A program made the translations under genes and the position numbers. From contig OZ024807.1 of NCBI GenBank assembly GCA_964017045.1, positions 18,197,813 to 18,261,812 on the forward strand: a stretch of DNA of 64,000 nt, in the 5' to 3' direction. Positions 35,522 to 47,912 of the stretch are shown piece after piece. Positions within the stretch are counted from its first letter, which is position 1; every line of letters begins with the position of its first letter. A model generated the notes under the pieces. It was not told where the DNA came from. It saw nothing but the letters and a program-made list of their open reading frames with translations, and did no database searches. Source of the DNA: Omphiscola glabra (taxonomy: Eukaryota; Mollusca; Gastropoda; Lymnaeidae).

Positions 35522-35549
35522 GTCTAGGGTGATGAATCTTTGTTTTTTT

Positions 35550-35935
35550 TTTTTCAAAATCATTTATATGGGCGTCGCTTTTGATTGTGTGTTTATGGCT
35601 GGGTGGCAAAATCTTCGGACGGTTATTTGACCCACTTCCCTTCAACCTATCAAAGTAAAACTTGGCACATAGACTAGTTGCCCATGACAACAAATACTGT
35701 CAAATTTTCAGTCCGACCTCTACCCCACTAAAATCAGTTTTTCATGTTTTTCAAGAAGAAGATGAAGGCAATACGACGAGGCAGATTTCACGAAATAAAA
35801 GTCCCGATAGTTGCGTTAAGTGATATTCGTAAAAACATCACAAATTATGTTTGGTGCACAATATTTTTTTTTTTTTTTTTTCCTGAAATAGTTGGTGAAA
35901 TAAATCTGCTGTGCAAAAGTGGGTGGGTCAATAGA
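35550..35935 (+). repeat. dispersed repeat family R1, copy 2
   Basis: Collinear with 13085..13467 (shared: gctgggtggcaaaatcttcg, aacttggcacatagacta, agtcccgata, gttggtgaaataaatctg). It starts about 20 bp after the duplicated octamer of the hAT element. A T run of about 19 marks the same position as in copy 1. Confidence 0.75.
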
Positions 35936-36353
35936 AAATTACTATAAAATAAAATTTAAAAAAATGCACATAAAAGAATTAGAGTATATACGAAAAACCT
36001 AGTTTTTAATTGTTGTTTTATTTGAGATTGAACATTCGAAATTGTGTCTTTCTTACTGAGGTTAGAAAAATAGATACAATTCAAATATTTTACCATCACT
36101 TTGACCTGGGCCAAGATGCAACAGGAATTTTACTCATATTAAATTCTGCAACTCTACAAATTGAGGAAAATGACTGATATTCCCATAGAACATCACGCCA
36201 CTGAAAGTTAGAGCAAGCCAAATACTTTTAAAAAAGATTCAGGGCGCCCAAAATGAAACGAACTTTTTTCAAAACTCGCAAATCTTTTTGTAATCATGCG
36301 TACCATCCCCAAAATATTCCATCTAATTGTGCGTTATTTGTTTTAAGTCATCA
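35936..36353. other. noncoding, nothing recognised
   Basis: AT-rich unique sequence. Confidence 0.5.
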
Positions 36354-36428
36354 CTAATGGTGCGGTCTGAGAGATGCACTAATGGTGCGGTCTGAGAGAT
36401 GCACTAATGGTGCGGTCTGAGAGATGTT
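36354..36428. repeat. 25 bp tandem repeat, 3 copies
   Basis: The unit is actaatggtgcggtctgaga + gatgc, near-identical copies. Confidence 0.92.
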
Positions 36429-36699
36429 TTCTTTCCTCCAACTCTACAATAAGATCAATTTTGTACTACACTGTTTAGCCAACCCCCAGGCTCCCCCCTC
36501 CAACCGTTTTTTCACTCCCCACCCCATTAGCAGCATACACACCAAACGTGACTATGGTCCATAGATCATTGACAGCACGTGGTACAATTTGTGGAGATGA
36601 ACACGATCCATTAGGGCCCTTTTCTCAACAGAACCAGAAGATGGTCTCGACATAGTATTGAAGGAATGAACAGGAACATTGAAAATTGTACAGTTGTAA

Positions 36700-37020
36700 C
36701 CATAAAACAGTAAGACTTCACATTACACAATAACAATGTAAGACTTCACATTACACAATAACAATGTAAGCCTTCACATTACACAATAACAATGTAAGAC
36801 TTCACAATTACACAATAACAATGTAAGACTTCACATTACACAATAACAATGTAAGACTTCACATTACACAATAACAATGTAAGACTTCACAATTACACAA
36901 TAACCATGTAAAACTTTACATAATTACAAAATAACAATATAAGACTTCACATTACACAATAACAATGTAAGACTTCACATGATTACCCAATAACAATATA
37001 AGACTTCACATTACACTATT
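36700..37020. repeat. minisatellite, 28 bp unit, ~11 copies
   Basis: The unit is gtaagacttcacattacaca + ataacaat, with small indels. Confidence 0.93.
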
Positions 37021-37777
37021 ACACAGTTTACGTACAAAATCTATAACACACTGTATCTACTTAAAATGACCGTTCCAACAACATAAACTAAAATAGTCCA
37101 TTATCTTAAAATAGACTTGAGTATTTTATATCTTTAAGTCAATATTTAAAAAAAATGGTTTTTATTTATCTATTTACTCATTTATTTGTTATAGTTACTC
37201 TCTTTGCTCATTTAATTGTTATAGTTACTCCATCTTTTGAAATGATTTTTCCATCTCATTCCGTCTATTTCTATTCGCATCCTGACATGCTCTTAGATTA
37301 AAAGAAATTTCCCCACATTACACGGGACTATGATTAATATCAGCCATGACACCACAATTATGTTAACGGCTTGTTTGAGCGTGTGTTTATCCACAATGAA
37401 GACTTTTTAGGCAACCAACAATAGTCGCCTATAAGTTGTTTGGTCTCTGGAGTGTGCTTAGACTGTTGACAACTTAGCGAAATTAAAAACAGGGAAACGA
37501 AATCAGTTTCAGGGACAACCACCATAGATTGGCAGAGACGTCCTCGCGGGGATTCGTTCTCGCTGGCCGTTAAAGAAGTTAAGGAATGGTTGGGGATTAC
37601 CCGTTTTGACTTTGTAGGTGGGAAAACATATCTTCGTATTCTAACGGTATCACTGGCCAAAACCTGCCTCTAGAAGTGCACGAAGTGTCAGCAACAAGCA
37701 GGTCGAACAACTTTAAAAACATTGCGTAACACAAGGTAATTATTATTTTTTTTTAAAATTAAAGTTTTTCAAAAAAC
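37021..37777. other. noncoding, nothing recognised
   Basis: A 100-codon minus frame (37660..37358) has no domain I recognise. Confidence 0.45.
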
Positions 37778-40700
37778 TATTCTTTGTCATTTTATTATGT
37801 CATTCTTTGTCATTTTATTATGTCATTATTGTCATTTTATTATGTCATTCTTTGTCATTTTATTATGTCATTCTTTGTCATTTTATTATGTCATTCTTTG
37901 TCATTTTATTATGTCATTATTGTCATTTTATTATGTCATTATTGTCATTTTTTATGTCATTATTGTCATTTTATTATGTCATTCTTTGTCATTTTATTAT
38001 GTCATTCCTTGTCATTTTATTATGTCGTTCTTTGTCATTTTATTATGTCATTCTTTGTCATTTTATTATGTCATTATTGTCATTTTATTATGTCATTATT
38101 GTCATTTTATTATGTCATTCTTTGTCATTTTATTATGTCATTATTGTCATTTTATTATGTCATTCTTTGTCATTTTATTATGTCATTCTTTGTCATTTTA
38201 TTATGTCATTATTGTCATTTTATTATGTCGTTCTTTGTCATTTTATTATGTCATTCTTTGTCATTTTATTATGTCATTCTTTGTCATTTTTTATGTCATT
38301 CTTTGTCATTTTATTATGTCATTATTGTCATTTTATTATGTCATTATTTTCATTTTATTATGTCGTTCTTTGTCATTTTATTATGTCATTATTGTCATTT
38401 TTATGTCATTATTGTCATTTTATTATGTCATTCTTTGTCATTTTATTATGTCATTCTTTGTCATTTTTTATGTCATTCTTTGTCATTTTATTATGTCATT
38501 ATTGTCATTTTATTATGTCATTATTGTCATTTTATTATGTCGTTCTTTGTCATTTTATTATGTCATTATTGTCATTTTTTATGTCATTATTGTCATTTTA
38601 TTATGTCGTTCTTTGTCATTTTATTATGTCGTTCTTTGTCATTTTATTATGTCGTTCTTTGTCATTTTATTATGTCATTATTGTCATTTCATTATGTCGT
38701 TCTTTGTCATTTTATTATGTCATTCTTTGTCATTTTATTATGTCATTATTGTCATTTTATTATGTCGTTCTTTGTCATTTTATTATGTCATTATTGTCAT
38801 TTTATTATGTCATTCTTTGTCATTTTTTTATGTCATTCTTTGTCATTTTATTATGTCATTCTTTGTCATTTTATTATGTCATTATTGTCATTTTATTATG
38901 TCGTTCTTTGTCATTTTATTATGTCATTCTTTGTCATTTTATTATGTCATTCTTTGTCATTTTATTATGTCATTATTGTCATTTTTTTATGTCATTATTG
39001 TCATTTTATTATGTCATTCTTTGTCATTTTATTATGTCATTCTTTGTCATTTTATTATGTCATTATTTGTCATTTTATTATGTCATTCTTTGTCATTTTA
39101 TTATGTCATTCTTTGTCATTTTATTATGTCATTCTTTGTCATTTTTTTATGTCATTCTTTGTCATTTTATTATGTCATTCTTTGTCATTTTATTATGTCA
39201 TTCTTTGTCATTTTATTATGTCATTCTTTGTCATTTTTTTATGTAATTCTTTGTCATTTTATTATGTCATTCTTTGTCATTTTATTATGTCATTATTGTC
39301 ATTTTATTATGTCATTCTTTGTCATTTTATTATATCATTATTGTCATTTTATTATGTCATTCTTTGTCATTTTATTATGTCATTCTTTGTCATTTTATTA
39401 TGTCATTCTTTGTCATTTTATTATGTCATTCTTTGTCATTTTATTATGTCATTATTGTCATTTTATTATGTCATTCTTTGTCATTTTATTATGTCATTCT
39501 TTGTCATTTTATTATGTCATTCTTTGTCATTTTATTATGTCATTATTGTCATTTTATTATGTCATTCTTTGTCATTTTATTATGTCATTATTGTCATTTT
39601 ATTATGTCGTTCTTTGTCATTTTATTATGTCATTCTTTGTCATTTTATTATGTCATTCTTTGTCATTTTATTATTTCATTCTTTGTCATTTTATTATGTC
39701 ATTATTGTCATTTTATTATGTCGTTCTTTGTCATTTTATTATGTCATTCTTTGTCATTTTATTATGTCATTATTGTCATTTTATTATGTCATTCTTTGTC
39801 ATTTTTTTATGTCATTCTTTGTCATTTTTTTTTTGTGTCATTCTTTGTCATTTTTTATGTCATTATTTGTCATTTTATTATGTCATTATTGTCATTTTAT
39901 TATGTCATTATTGTCATTTTATTATGTCATTATTGTCATTTTATTATGTCATTCTTTGTCATTTTATTATGTCGTTCTTTGTCATTTTATTATGTCGTTC
40001 TTTGTCATTTTATTATGTCATTCTTTGTCATTTTATTATGTCATTCTTTGTCATTTTATTATGTCATTCTTTGTCATTTTATTATGTCGTTCTTTGTCAT
40101 TTTATTATGTCATTATTGTCATTTTATTATGTCGTTCTTTGTCATTTTATTATGTCATTCTTTGTCATTTTATTATGTCGTTCTTTGTCATTTTATTATG
40201 TCATTATTGTCATTTTATTATGTCGTTCTTTGTCATTTTATTATGTCATTATTGTCATTTTTTTATGTCATTCTTTGTCATTTTATTGTGTCATTCTTTG
40301 TCATTTTATTATGTCATTCTTTGTCATTTTATTATGTCATTATTGTCATTTTATTATGTCATTATTTTCATTTTATTATGTCATTATTTTCATTTTATTA
40401 TGTCATTCTTTGTCATTTTTATGTCATTCTTTGTCATTTTATTATGTCATTCTTTGTCATTTTATTATGTCATTCTTTGTCATTTTATTATGTCATTCTT
40501 TGTCATTTTATTATGTCATTATTGTCATTTTTTAATGTCATTATTGTCATTTTATTATGTCATTCTTTGTCATTTTATTATGTCATTCTTTGTCATTTTA
40601 TTATGTCATTCTTTGTCATTTTATTATGTCATTATTGTCATTTTTTATGTCATTCTCTGTCATTTTATTATGTCATTATTGTCATTTTTTTATGTCATTA

Positions 40701-40898
40701 TTGTCATTTTATTATGTCATTCTTTGTCATTTTATTATGTCGTTCTTTGTCATTTTATTATGTCGTTCTTTGTCATTTTATTATGTCGTTCTTTGTCATT
40801 TTATTATGTCGTTCTTTGTCATTTTATTATGTCATTCTTTGTCATTTTATTATGTCATTCTTTGTCATTTTATTATGTCATTATTGTCATTTTTTTAT
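37778..40898. repeat. 3.1 kb minisatellite of mixed 22 and 23 bp units
   Basis: The common units are attctttgtcattttattat + gtc (23 bp) and attattgtcattttattatg + tc (22 bp). Further variants are gttctttgtc, cattttttatgtc and cattttttttatgtc. There are roughly 135 to 140 units. No unit contains a stop triplet on the + strand in any frame, so open frames of 1041, 912, 547 and 479 codons arise in all three frames. Their Met/Ser/Phe/Val/Ile/Leu/Cys/His translations are artefacts of composition. The order of unit types forms an irregular variant code. Confidence 0.97.
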
Positions 40899-41502
40899 AT
40901 TCTGTTTAAAAGTTTAGAAATCAGACGATGCTCAAAAGGAGATAAACCTTTAAATCAAGACCGTCGCCCCTTTCATACGCCTCCTCCGAGCTAAGACTAT
41001 TACTAAGTCAATAAAATGATACAACAAATTATTAATCCATACATTTTGAAACAATATAAGAACACAATAACTCGCTAGCCCGTGTACCTAAAATTATGTA
41101 AACATAAACTACTTGGACTCGTTATAGTTATATTTAATATTATAATCTATACAAGGTCGGCCACACAAGAAGAACGGCGCACCTTGGCGCCAAACGTCTC
41201 CACGAATCTGGCGTGTACTGCAATGACATCGCTACGTCAGATGTGTACGTGTGCGCCGATTCATTCATCTTCAGATGTCCACGTAACGGGTTTATGTGTC
41301 GCATACAAATTATTTTATGACATTTTTATAAAAAGAGGGGTTTAAATAATTGTTATCCATGATAATGGTACAGACATGTGTGGGCTGAAGATAAGATACG
41401 AATTCTTTCCCTCAAAGTTAGGACCAAGAGATATAAAATTTCATTTGATCCCAATCAAACAGAATATACCGGTGTTATCCACCGGCTGTTGCAAAATCTT
41501 TT
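40899..41502. other. noncoding, nothing recognised
   Basis: An 87-codon + frame (41082..41345) starts with a hydrophobic stretch but has no splice signals or domain that would support a gene. Confidence 0.4.
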
Positions 41503-41748
41503 TAATACCTCTTGAAGTCAATATTGTCACCGAGTGAACGCAGTTCTATGGCTAATACCTCTTGAAGTCAACATTGTCACCGAGTGATCGCAGTTCTATG
41601 GCTAATACCTCTTGAAGTCAACATTGTCACCGAGTGAGTGCAGTTCTATGGCTAATACCTCTTGAAGTCAACATTGTCACCGAGTGATTACAGTTCTATG
41701 GCTAATACCTCTTGAAGTCAACATTGTCACCGAGTGAATGCAGTTCTA
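41503..41748. repeat. 50 bp tandem repeat, 5 copies
   Basis: The unit begins aatacctcttgaagtcaaca and ends cagttctatggct. One tetramer after gagtga is hypervariable (acg, tcg, gtg, tta, atg types). Confidence 0.95.
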
Positions 41749-41827
41749 TGTCTGATGAGGGCTGATTTTTGTGCTTGAGAAATACTTTAGGTTCCTTGTG
41801 TTTACATTGTTTTAGGTTTATTTTGTT

Positions 41828-41862
41828 TGTGTGCGTGTGTGTGTGTGTGTGTTAAGTGTGTG
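41828..41862. repeat. (GT)n microsatellite
   Basis: A GT run with a few interruptions. Confidence 0.85.
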
Positions 41863-42267
41863 TGTCTTTATAGGAACATTTATCTATGTGCTGAAAATGA
41901 ATATGTATAATGCATTAAAAAGAATGTAATTTATTTTGATCCATAAAAGAATATCTTATCTTATAAATCTTGAGATCTACCTATAAATTTACACATAAAT
42001 CAAAATTTAAAACTTTTTCAAAGATATTTTAAATATTGTGTGGGTATATAAGTATTAGGAGTATTGAGAGTATTTGTGTATTCATATTGTTAGCTAATTG
42101 AACCCACCTGAAAAGGAACGGGATAGTGGAAATTTTATCACTAGCGGGGTTAAATTATCACATTTATAATTATTATGCTATAGTGCTAGTTTTGAGTTAT
42201 TAGTTTCATATAATCCTACCCCTCCTCCCCATACCTTCCCTCTTTCTTTTTCTTTCTGAAAACGTTT

Positions 42268-42705
42268 TTTGACTACCGCAAGATCTGCCATTAAGATCAA
42301 CAAGATTTTGTTGACCAGTACTAGATCTGCCCATGGAGATACCAATATTTTGTTGACCACCCCTAGATCCGCCCATGGAGATACCAAGATTTTGTTGACC
42401 ACCCCTAGATCCGCCCATGGAGATACCAAGATTTTGTTGACCAGTCCTAGATCCGCACATGGAGATACCAAGATTTTGTTGACCACCCCTAGATCCGCCC
42501 ATGGAGATACCAAGATTTTGTTGACCAGTACTAGATTTGCCCATGGAGATACCAAGATTTTGTTGACCACCCCTAGATCCGCCCATGGAGATACCAAGAT
42601 TTTGTTGACCAGTACTAGATCTGCCCATGGAGATACCAAGTTTTGTTGACCACCCCTAGATCCGCCCATGGAGATACCAAGATTTTGTTGACTAGTCCTT
42701 GAATT
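42268..42705. repeat. minisatellite, 42 bp unit, ~10 copies
   Basis: The unit holds gatccgcccatggagatacc and aagattttgttgacca. The period is exactly 14 codons, so long frames stay open on both strands. Minus-strand products are 14-residue repeats such as GGSRGGQQNLGISM. No start context, splice site or flanking coding sequence supports a gene. Confidence 0.93.
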
Positions 42706-43267
42706 GCCCACGACCATAACAAAATTTGTTGTTTTTTTAGCAATGAAATATGAGCGCTCTGTTCTTTCCCACGACCAAAAAATTTCGTGCTAACTGGCGT
42801 GAATAGTTTGGCTCTGAATAATACATGCGATGTAGGATAATGCTATTAAAATACTAGCGTGTTTAGCCGTCGCTGGATCGATTCGTCGTTCTTCGCTCTG
42901 TTCCTTGAAACAACGTTTAGACTTAAAAATAATTTAGCTCCTGGTTTAATCCTTTAAGCGTTCACGTTTTTTTTTTAATCGTTGAATCGGAGAGATGGGA
43001 GAAAACCAGGATTGTGCTTGGAAATAACTCCTCTCTTTCCAACATTGTCCAGAAATTTCAACATAGAGATGTAACAAAGGTAATGATTATTATACGTCCC
43101 ACCCCCACAAAACCCAATCGGGATAACCCGGGGAAGAAAACCACCACTGCCTGCCCTGCGTGCAGACAAGGGACGTGCATGGTACCTGCCGAAATTTAAA
43201 CAGCACCTACAGGGCTGCTAGCTGTGACGTTTTAAAGTTGGAAGTAAAGGCAGAGACAGGGTAGGGA
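42706..43267. other. noncoding; 43080..43250 may belong to family R2
   Basis: GC-richer sequence at 43080..43250 adjoins the R2 copy. No gene. Confidence 0.4.
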
Positions 43268-43675
43268 TCATGATTACAAGTTGCCGTTAAGGAATATGAG
43301 GCGAGTGAATAAGGTGGAAGTCTCTAGCCGATGATTCTAGATACGCAGCACTGAGAAAGCTGCTCCTAGGCAACTGTTTCGTCCCAGCTACTTCGCAAAC
43401 TAGTTGCTGGGGGAACACCACTGTATAACCCCTCTTAGAGGGCGTCCGAAGCTTTCCTGGAATAGGTGGGGGGAAATATAAGGACATAAATTTACCATCC
43501 ACACTCGATCGTGTGCACTGTGTGTATGAACAGTGTCGTACCGACCGGGTGTCCTTGGGTTGGGGTGGCCTCCAGTGGAAAACCCGCTTCGGGGCCCAAT
43601 ACACGGTCTTAGGAGGGGTGCTTTGGGGAGGGCATAAGGAGCAAATGCTCGACGGCCCGCTGATGCCATTTCCTA
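43268..43675 (-). repeat. dispersed GC-rich repeat family R2, copy 1
   Basis: On the minus strand the block runs from cagcgggccgtcgagc through gggacgaaacagttgcctag + gagcagctttc and atcatcggct to cggcaacttgtaatcatg. The same landmarks lie in the same order on the + strand at 47020..47425. Open frames within (to 207 codons) do not show a domain I recognise. Confidence 0.75.
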
Positions 43676-44394
43676 ATGTGATATTTATTATAAGTTTTCG
43701 CTTTATCCAGCAAATAATCATAGAGCTATAAGAATGAAAGAGCACATTCCTATAGGTAATGGTTTCGTGAAGCATTAAGACAGTAGGTATATAAAGTGGA
43801 CTATAGGGCAAGAAACGTTTGGTGAGCATAAAACAAAAATGTAGCCAGTATTCATTCAAAGCATTTACCAAATGATGAGATGTGTCCTGAGAGGTGTAAG
43901 GCCGATACACCGTGTTGAGGCTAATTGTCCCTGTTAAATAAACGTATCATACATTTTTTAAGTTATTTAAATTTAAAAAAAAAGGAACAAGTGTTGATTA
44001 ATTATAGGGTTTGGTTTACAAATAATGATTTCTTCATACCATACGTTAATATAAATAATTTCATGAGTTCAATATTTCACTTTTGTTGACCCAACAACGA
44101 AGTCTTACGGTAAAAAGGAACCAAAGAACGAATACAAAAGAGAAACACACACACACACACACAAAACAACCTTAGAAATATAAATCAGAGAATTACACAA
44201 ATATATCTGTGGACAGAGGCGTAGGAGGAAGGGGGGGTAGAGGGCAGTCGTACAAAGTAGACGCCAGAGACGAAGAAGAGAAGTATATTTAATATGTTCT
44301 GGGGTTGAGTGGAAAGGATGAGGGTATTGATGTAGGATGAAGTGGAGATGTGGAGGTATGGATGTGGTTCACGAGGAAAGGAAAGAAGCATTGA
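43676..44394. other. noncoding with (CA)n at about 44147..44163
   Basis: Nothing else recognised. cagaggcgtaggaggaaggg at about 44214 resembles a MITE end. Confidence 0.4.
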
Positions 44395-45150
44395 TGTTGG
44401 TCATGTGGGAGGGAGGAGGGTACTGATGTGGGTCATGTGGGAGGGAGGAGGGTACTGATGTGGGTCATGTGGGAGGGAGGAGGGTACTGATGTGGGTCAT
44501 GTGGGAGGGAGGAGGGTACTGATGTGGGTCATGTGGGAGGGAGGAGGGTACTGATGTGGGTCATGTGGGAGGGAGGAGGGTACTGATGTGGGTCATGTGA
44601 GAGGTTACTGATGTAGGTCCTGGAGGTGGTAGGAGGTTATTGATGTGGGTCATGTTAAAGGGAGGAGCGTATTAATGTGGGTCATTTGGGAGGGAGGAGG
44701 GTCCTAATGTGGTTAATGTGGGAGGTAGGAGTTTTTTGATGTGTGTTATGTCCTTTTGGAGGGTACTGATGTAGGTCATGAGGGAGGTAGGAGGTTATTG
44801 ATGTGTGCCATATGGATTGTGTAAGGTACTGATGTGGGTGATGTGGGATTGAGTAGGGTGTTCATGTGGGTCATGTGAGAGGGAGTATGGTATTATATGG
44901 GTCATGTCTGAGGTAGTAGGGTATTGATATAGGTCATGTCGGAGGGAATAGGTTATTGATGTGAGTCATTTTGGAGGGTACTTATGTAGGTCATGAGGGA
45001 GGTAGGAGGTTATTGATGTGGGTCACTTGAGCGGGAGGAGGGTATTGATGTGGGTCATTTTGGAGGGTACTGGTGGAGATCATGTGGGAGGGAGTATGGT
45101 ATTATGTGGGTCATGTGGGAGAGAGTAGGGTAAGGATGCGTGTCATGTGG
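44395..45150. repeat. minisatellite, 32 bp unit, ~20 copies, decaying rightward
   Basis: The unit is gggagggaggagggtactga + tgtgggtcatgt. The first six copies are nearly identical, and later ones diverge with indels. Confidence 0.93.
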
Positions 45151-46300
45151 GATGTAAAATTGGCGGCATTTTAGGCCAACTGCAGATTTCCTTTCGTGAA
45201 ATGGGGCGTAAAAAACTTAACCACCCCTGGGAGGCACTAATCCTAGCTACACCCCTGTGTCTGATGGAAATTGAAGTGCATGAATCTCACAATACAATGA
45301 CCAGACACAAATACAATTTATTTCTGGATAATTTAGACCAAGTATTAAACACGTTTTCAACTAGGAACTTTAGTAGGTATTACAAAAGGGTTAACTCATC
45401 AAGAGGGAGGGTGAAAGCGGGTACACGCCATGCAACAAACACAGCGCCACTGCCTACAGATCTGCACCTTCTGCGCCATCAATTGCCATTTTCAAGTGTT
45501 GAATAATGAAGTGGTCTCTAAATGCCGCTGTTTGGTTTACTGGCTTGGTGACATATGAATCATGTTGTGACCAACACCCGTCCGACGCATCGGGCCAATG
45601 GGGAAGGTTCTATCAATGGAGTGTTGGGGGAATGAGGAGCACAACGGGAATTGAACAGCGCGCCGCCAACTTTTGTTATGCGACAAGACAATTTACGTGT
45701 ACATAATAATACATACACTAGGTAGTTGAAACGATCGAAGCACGAGTGATTTTAAATTAAATGTTCTTGCAATGTAAATCTTTGTGTGTCAAAGGTCACG
45801 TTGGGCTTGTGAAACCATTTTGCCTGTAACGTTTCCACGTTGCCATTTTTCAAAAGCGTGTAAACGAATTCTAAAAACAAAATTTAAATTTGAAATTATT
45901 TTCAACATGCATTCTTCACTCTAATATTAAAATCTAGGATTCTACTCATAAATATTATAGGATTTGCGTTCTTATTGCCAATTAGAATTGTTCAATATCA
46001 CAAATGCATACTAGTGTATACAAAGTACTCAATATAGTCATTAAATAATGTAAACAAATTATACTTTCAATTGTGAATTTGTACTTGTATTTTGGTGGGT
46101 CACAAACTATTTAAAGTACTTTAGAGATATCCGGCAACTACGGTTTGGGTTTACAAATATGAAGTATTTTTATTTTTAATTCTGAATAGAATCTGTTTTA
46201 AATCTGGTTCTAAAAAAATCGACAATGGCGTCTCGACAGAAGTACGTGAATTAAATATCACTTACTTTGCAAGAGCAAAATAAAAATGGAAAAAAAGGGA
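45151..46300. other. noncoding; MITE-like end near 45205..45260
   Basis: aatcctagctacacccctgt resembles a common MITE end. Open frames at 45147..45706 show no known domain. Confidence 0.35.
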
Positions 46301-46800
46301 TATTAATTAAAGAGATGAACAAATGAGATATGTTGTTGTTGAATAGTTCAGTGCGCCAAAGTTCGTTTGTTTAGAGGGATAATCGCTCAGTTTTGGTAGT
46401 GTCCCGTGAGAAAACCTTGGGAGACGCGTAACTCTTTCGGGAATTTCCTCACGGGCTGCGCATCTTTCGTCACAGCGCAAGTCGCCCACAGTTCAGACAA
46501 AGTGACTGCTGCTGACCTGCTCATAATGATTTACAATAAATCCCTTTATGACCTTCCTCCATGAACGGCTATCGCCCGATTGGCTGGTCCCTGTGGCCAC
46601 GTGCTTGCATTCTGAAGGAGCAAGCAAAGGCTGAGTTGCTGGCTGTAGCGATGTTTGACCTTTGTTTTTGGGTTGGGTCTCGGGCGATTGGTACTAGCTT
46701 GATCCCGATGTCTCCTCACAGCTGGAATGAAAGGATAGATGCAGATTGCGGAAAGAAATATTTGATCTGCGTAACAAGCTTCACTTGAATTGCGATATAA
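46300..46800. promoter_or_regulatory. repeat-free, motif-rich island, possible regulatory element
   Basis: Two inverted CCAAT boxes in similar context (tcgcccgattggctgg near 46572 and tcgggcgattggtac near 46680), a CACGTG near 46600, and higher sequence complexity than the surroundings. No exon is evident. Confidence 0.25.
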
Positions 46801-47019
46801 CTTTTTCCCAATAGTACTCAAATACTATAAAGATATCGAAAACGAGAATTAAATTAATTGTTTTTTCTTGTAAGACTTTTAAAACAGACAAATGTTATTA
46901 CAAGTTTGCCCATAAAACATCTGCAGTGCAAATTTTAAGGAAACAAAAAAAAATTATGTTATTTCTAAATTTTGAAATTAGAGTTTCTCATTTAAGGCAA
47001 CTGAAAATGTCGCATAAGA

Positions 47020-47425
47020 GATGGAGTCAGTGGGCCGTCGAGCGTGAGCTCTTAATGCCCCCCCGGCGCCCCCACACACAGTCCAGAGCACTGAAGGACT
47101 TAACCCGACTCCAGCCCGTGCGGGAGGGCGCCGGGAATTTCCCCCTTGACCTAGGGGAGGCCCGGTCGACCGAGGACGCTGCGTTTAAAGCGTCCGCAGT
47201 CCACTCTCTGAGGGTCAGGACGGCTTTGCTTCCACTCCGGGGGGTTGGTGTTGCGTTACCACTCTCCACCGCCCAGGGAGTCTTTCGGTCGGGACGTTGG
47301 TAGTGGCGGGACGAAACGGTTGCCTAGGAGCGGCTTTTTCACGGCCGCGTAGCTAAAATCATCGGCATGGGTTTTGAGGGCCACCCAAGCCTCATATCCA
47401 TTAACAGCAACTAGTAATCATGTTA
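47020..47425 (+). repeat. dispersed GC-rich repeat family R2, copy 2
   Basis: Matches the minus-strand block at 43268..43675 (cagtgggccgtcgagc, gggacgaaacggttgcctag, gagcggcttt, atcatcggc, cagcaactagtaatcatg). The direct repeat catttaaggcaact(g/a)aaa at 46989 and 47586 may be a target duplication of a longer (~580 bp) element. Confidence 0.75.
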
Positions 47426-47827
47426 GTGGCAGCTCCCGTTGCGTTGGGAGTCATGCGTTTGGCCGGGGTTTTTTAGCTTCGGGTGGACAAGTCCCCCCCT
47501 ACTAGTCTGCCACGCCACGAAGAGGCAAAACCCCATGTGGACGCCCCCAAGTCTCCTCGAGGACGCTGCCGCTTACGCAGCACAGCATTTAAGGCAACTA
47601 AAAGACTTCACTAGTAGGACTCGATGTCTTTAAATTATGTGTAAAGTATTGTATGTTAGATGTTTGTAAATAACGCTAAACGCCATGGTATCCATACCCA
47701 CCTTGACGACGATACAAGTCTTAAGCACATAACAGTATTAACTGTTTTTTATTGTTTGCGTACGTAATGGTGCAAGGAAAGATCTCCAAGAAAATATTAT
47801 GGGCTAAACTTTATTTTTTTTAATAGA

Positions 47828-47912
47828 TATTTGGTTTAATCATGGTTACATGTAATGTATTTGGTTTAATCATGATTACATGTAATGTATTTGGTTTAAT
47901 CATGATTACATA
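47828..47912. repeat. 30 bp tandem repeat, 3 copies
   Basis: The unit is tatttggtttaatcatgatt + acatgtaatg. Confidence 0.93.

Noticed and set aside
37778..40898. CRISPR-like array
   Set aside because: Units are directly adjacent with no unique spacers, and the sequence is eukaryotic. The same applies to the other arrays.
37784..40917. Open frames of 1041, 912, 547 and 479 codons as giant repeat proteins
   Set aside because: All three frames are open simply because the 22/23 bp units contain no stop triplets. The mixture of unit lengths cycles every reading through the same peptides, which is not how coding repeats behave.
41082..41345. Small secreted protein
   Set aside because: The hydrophobic start is AT-driven (Ile/Val/Leu), with no clear cleavage region or splice sites.
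44214..45260. MITE whose interior expanded into the 32 bp array
   Set aside because: Both flanks resemble MITE ends (cagaggcgtagg, agctacacccctg), but the inverted match is too short to support one element.
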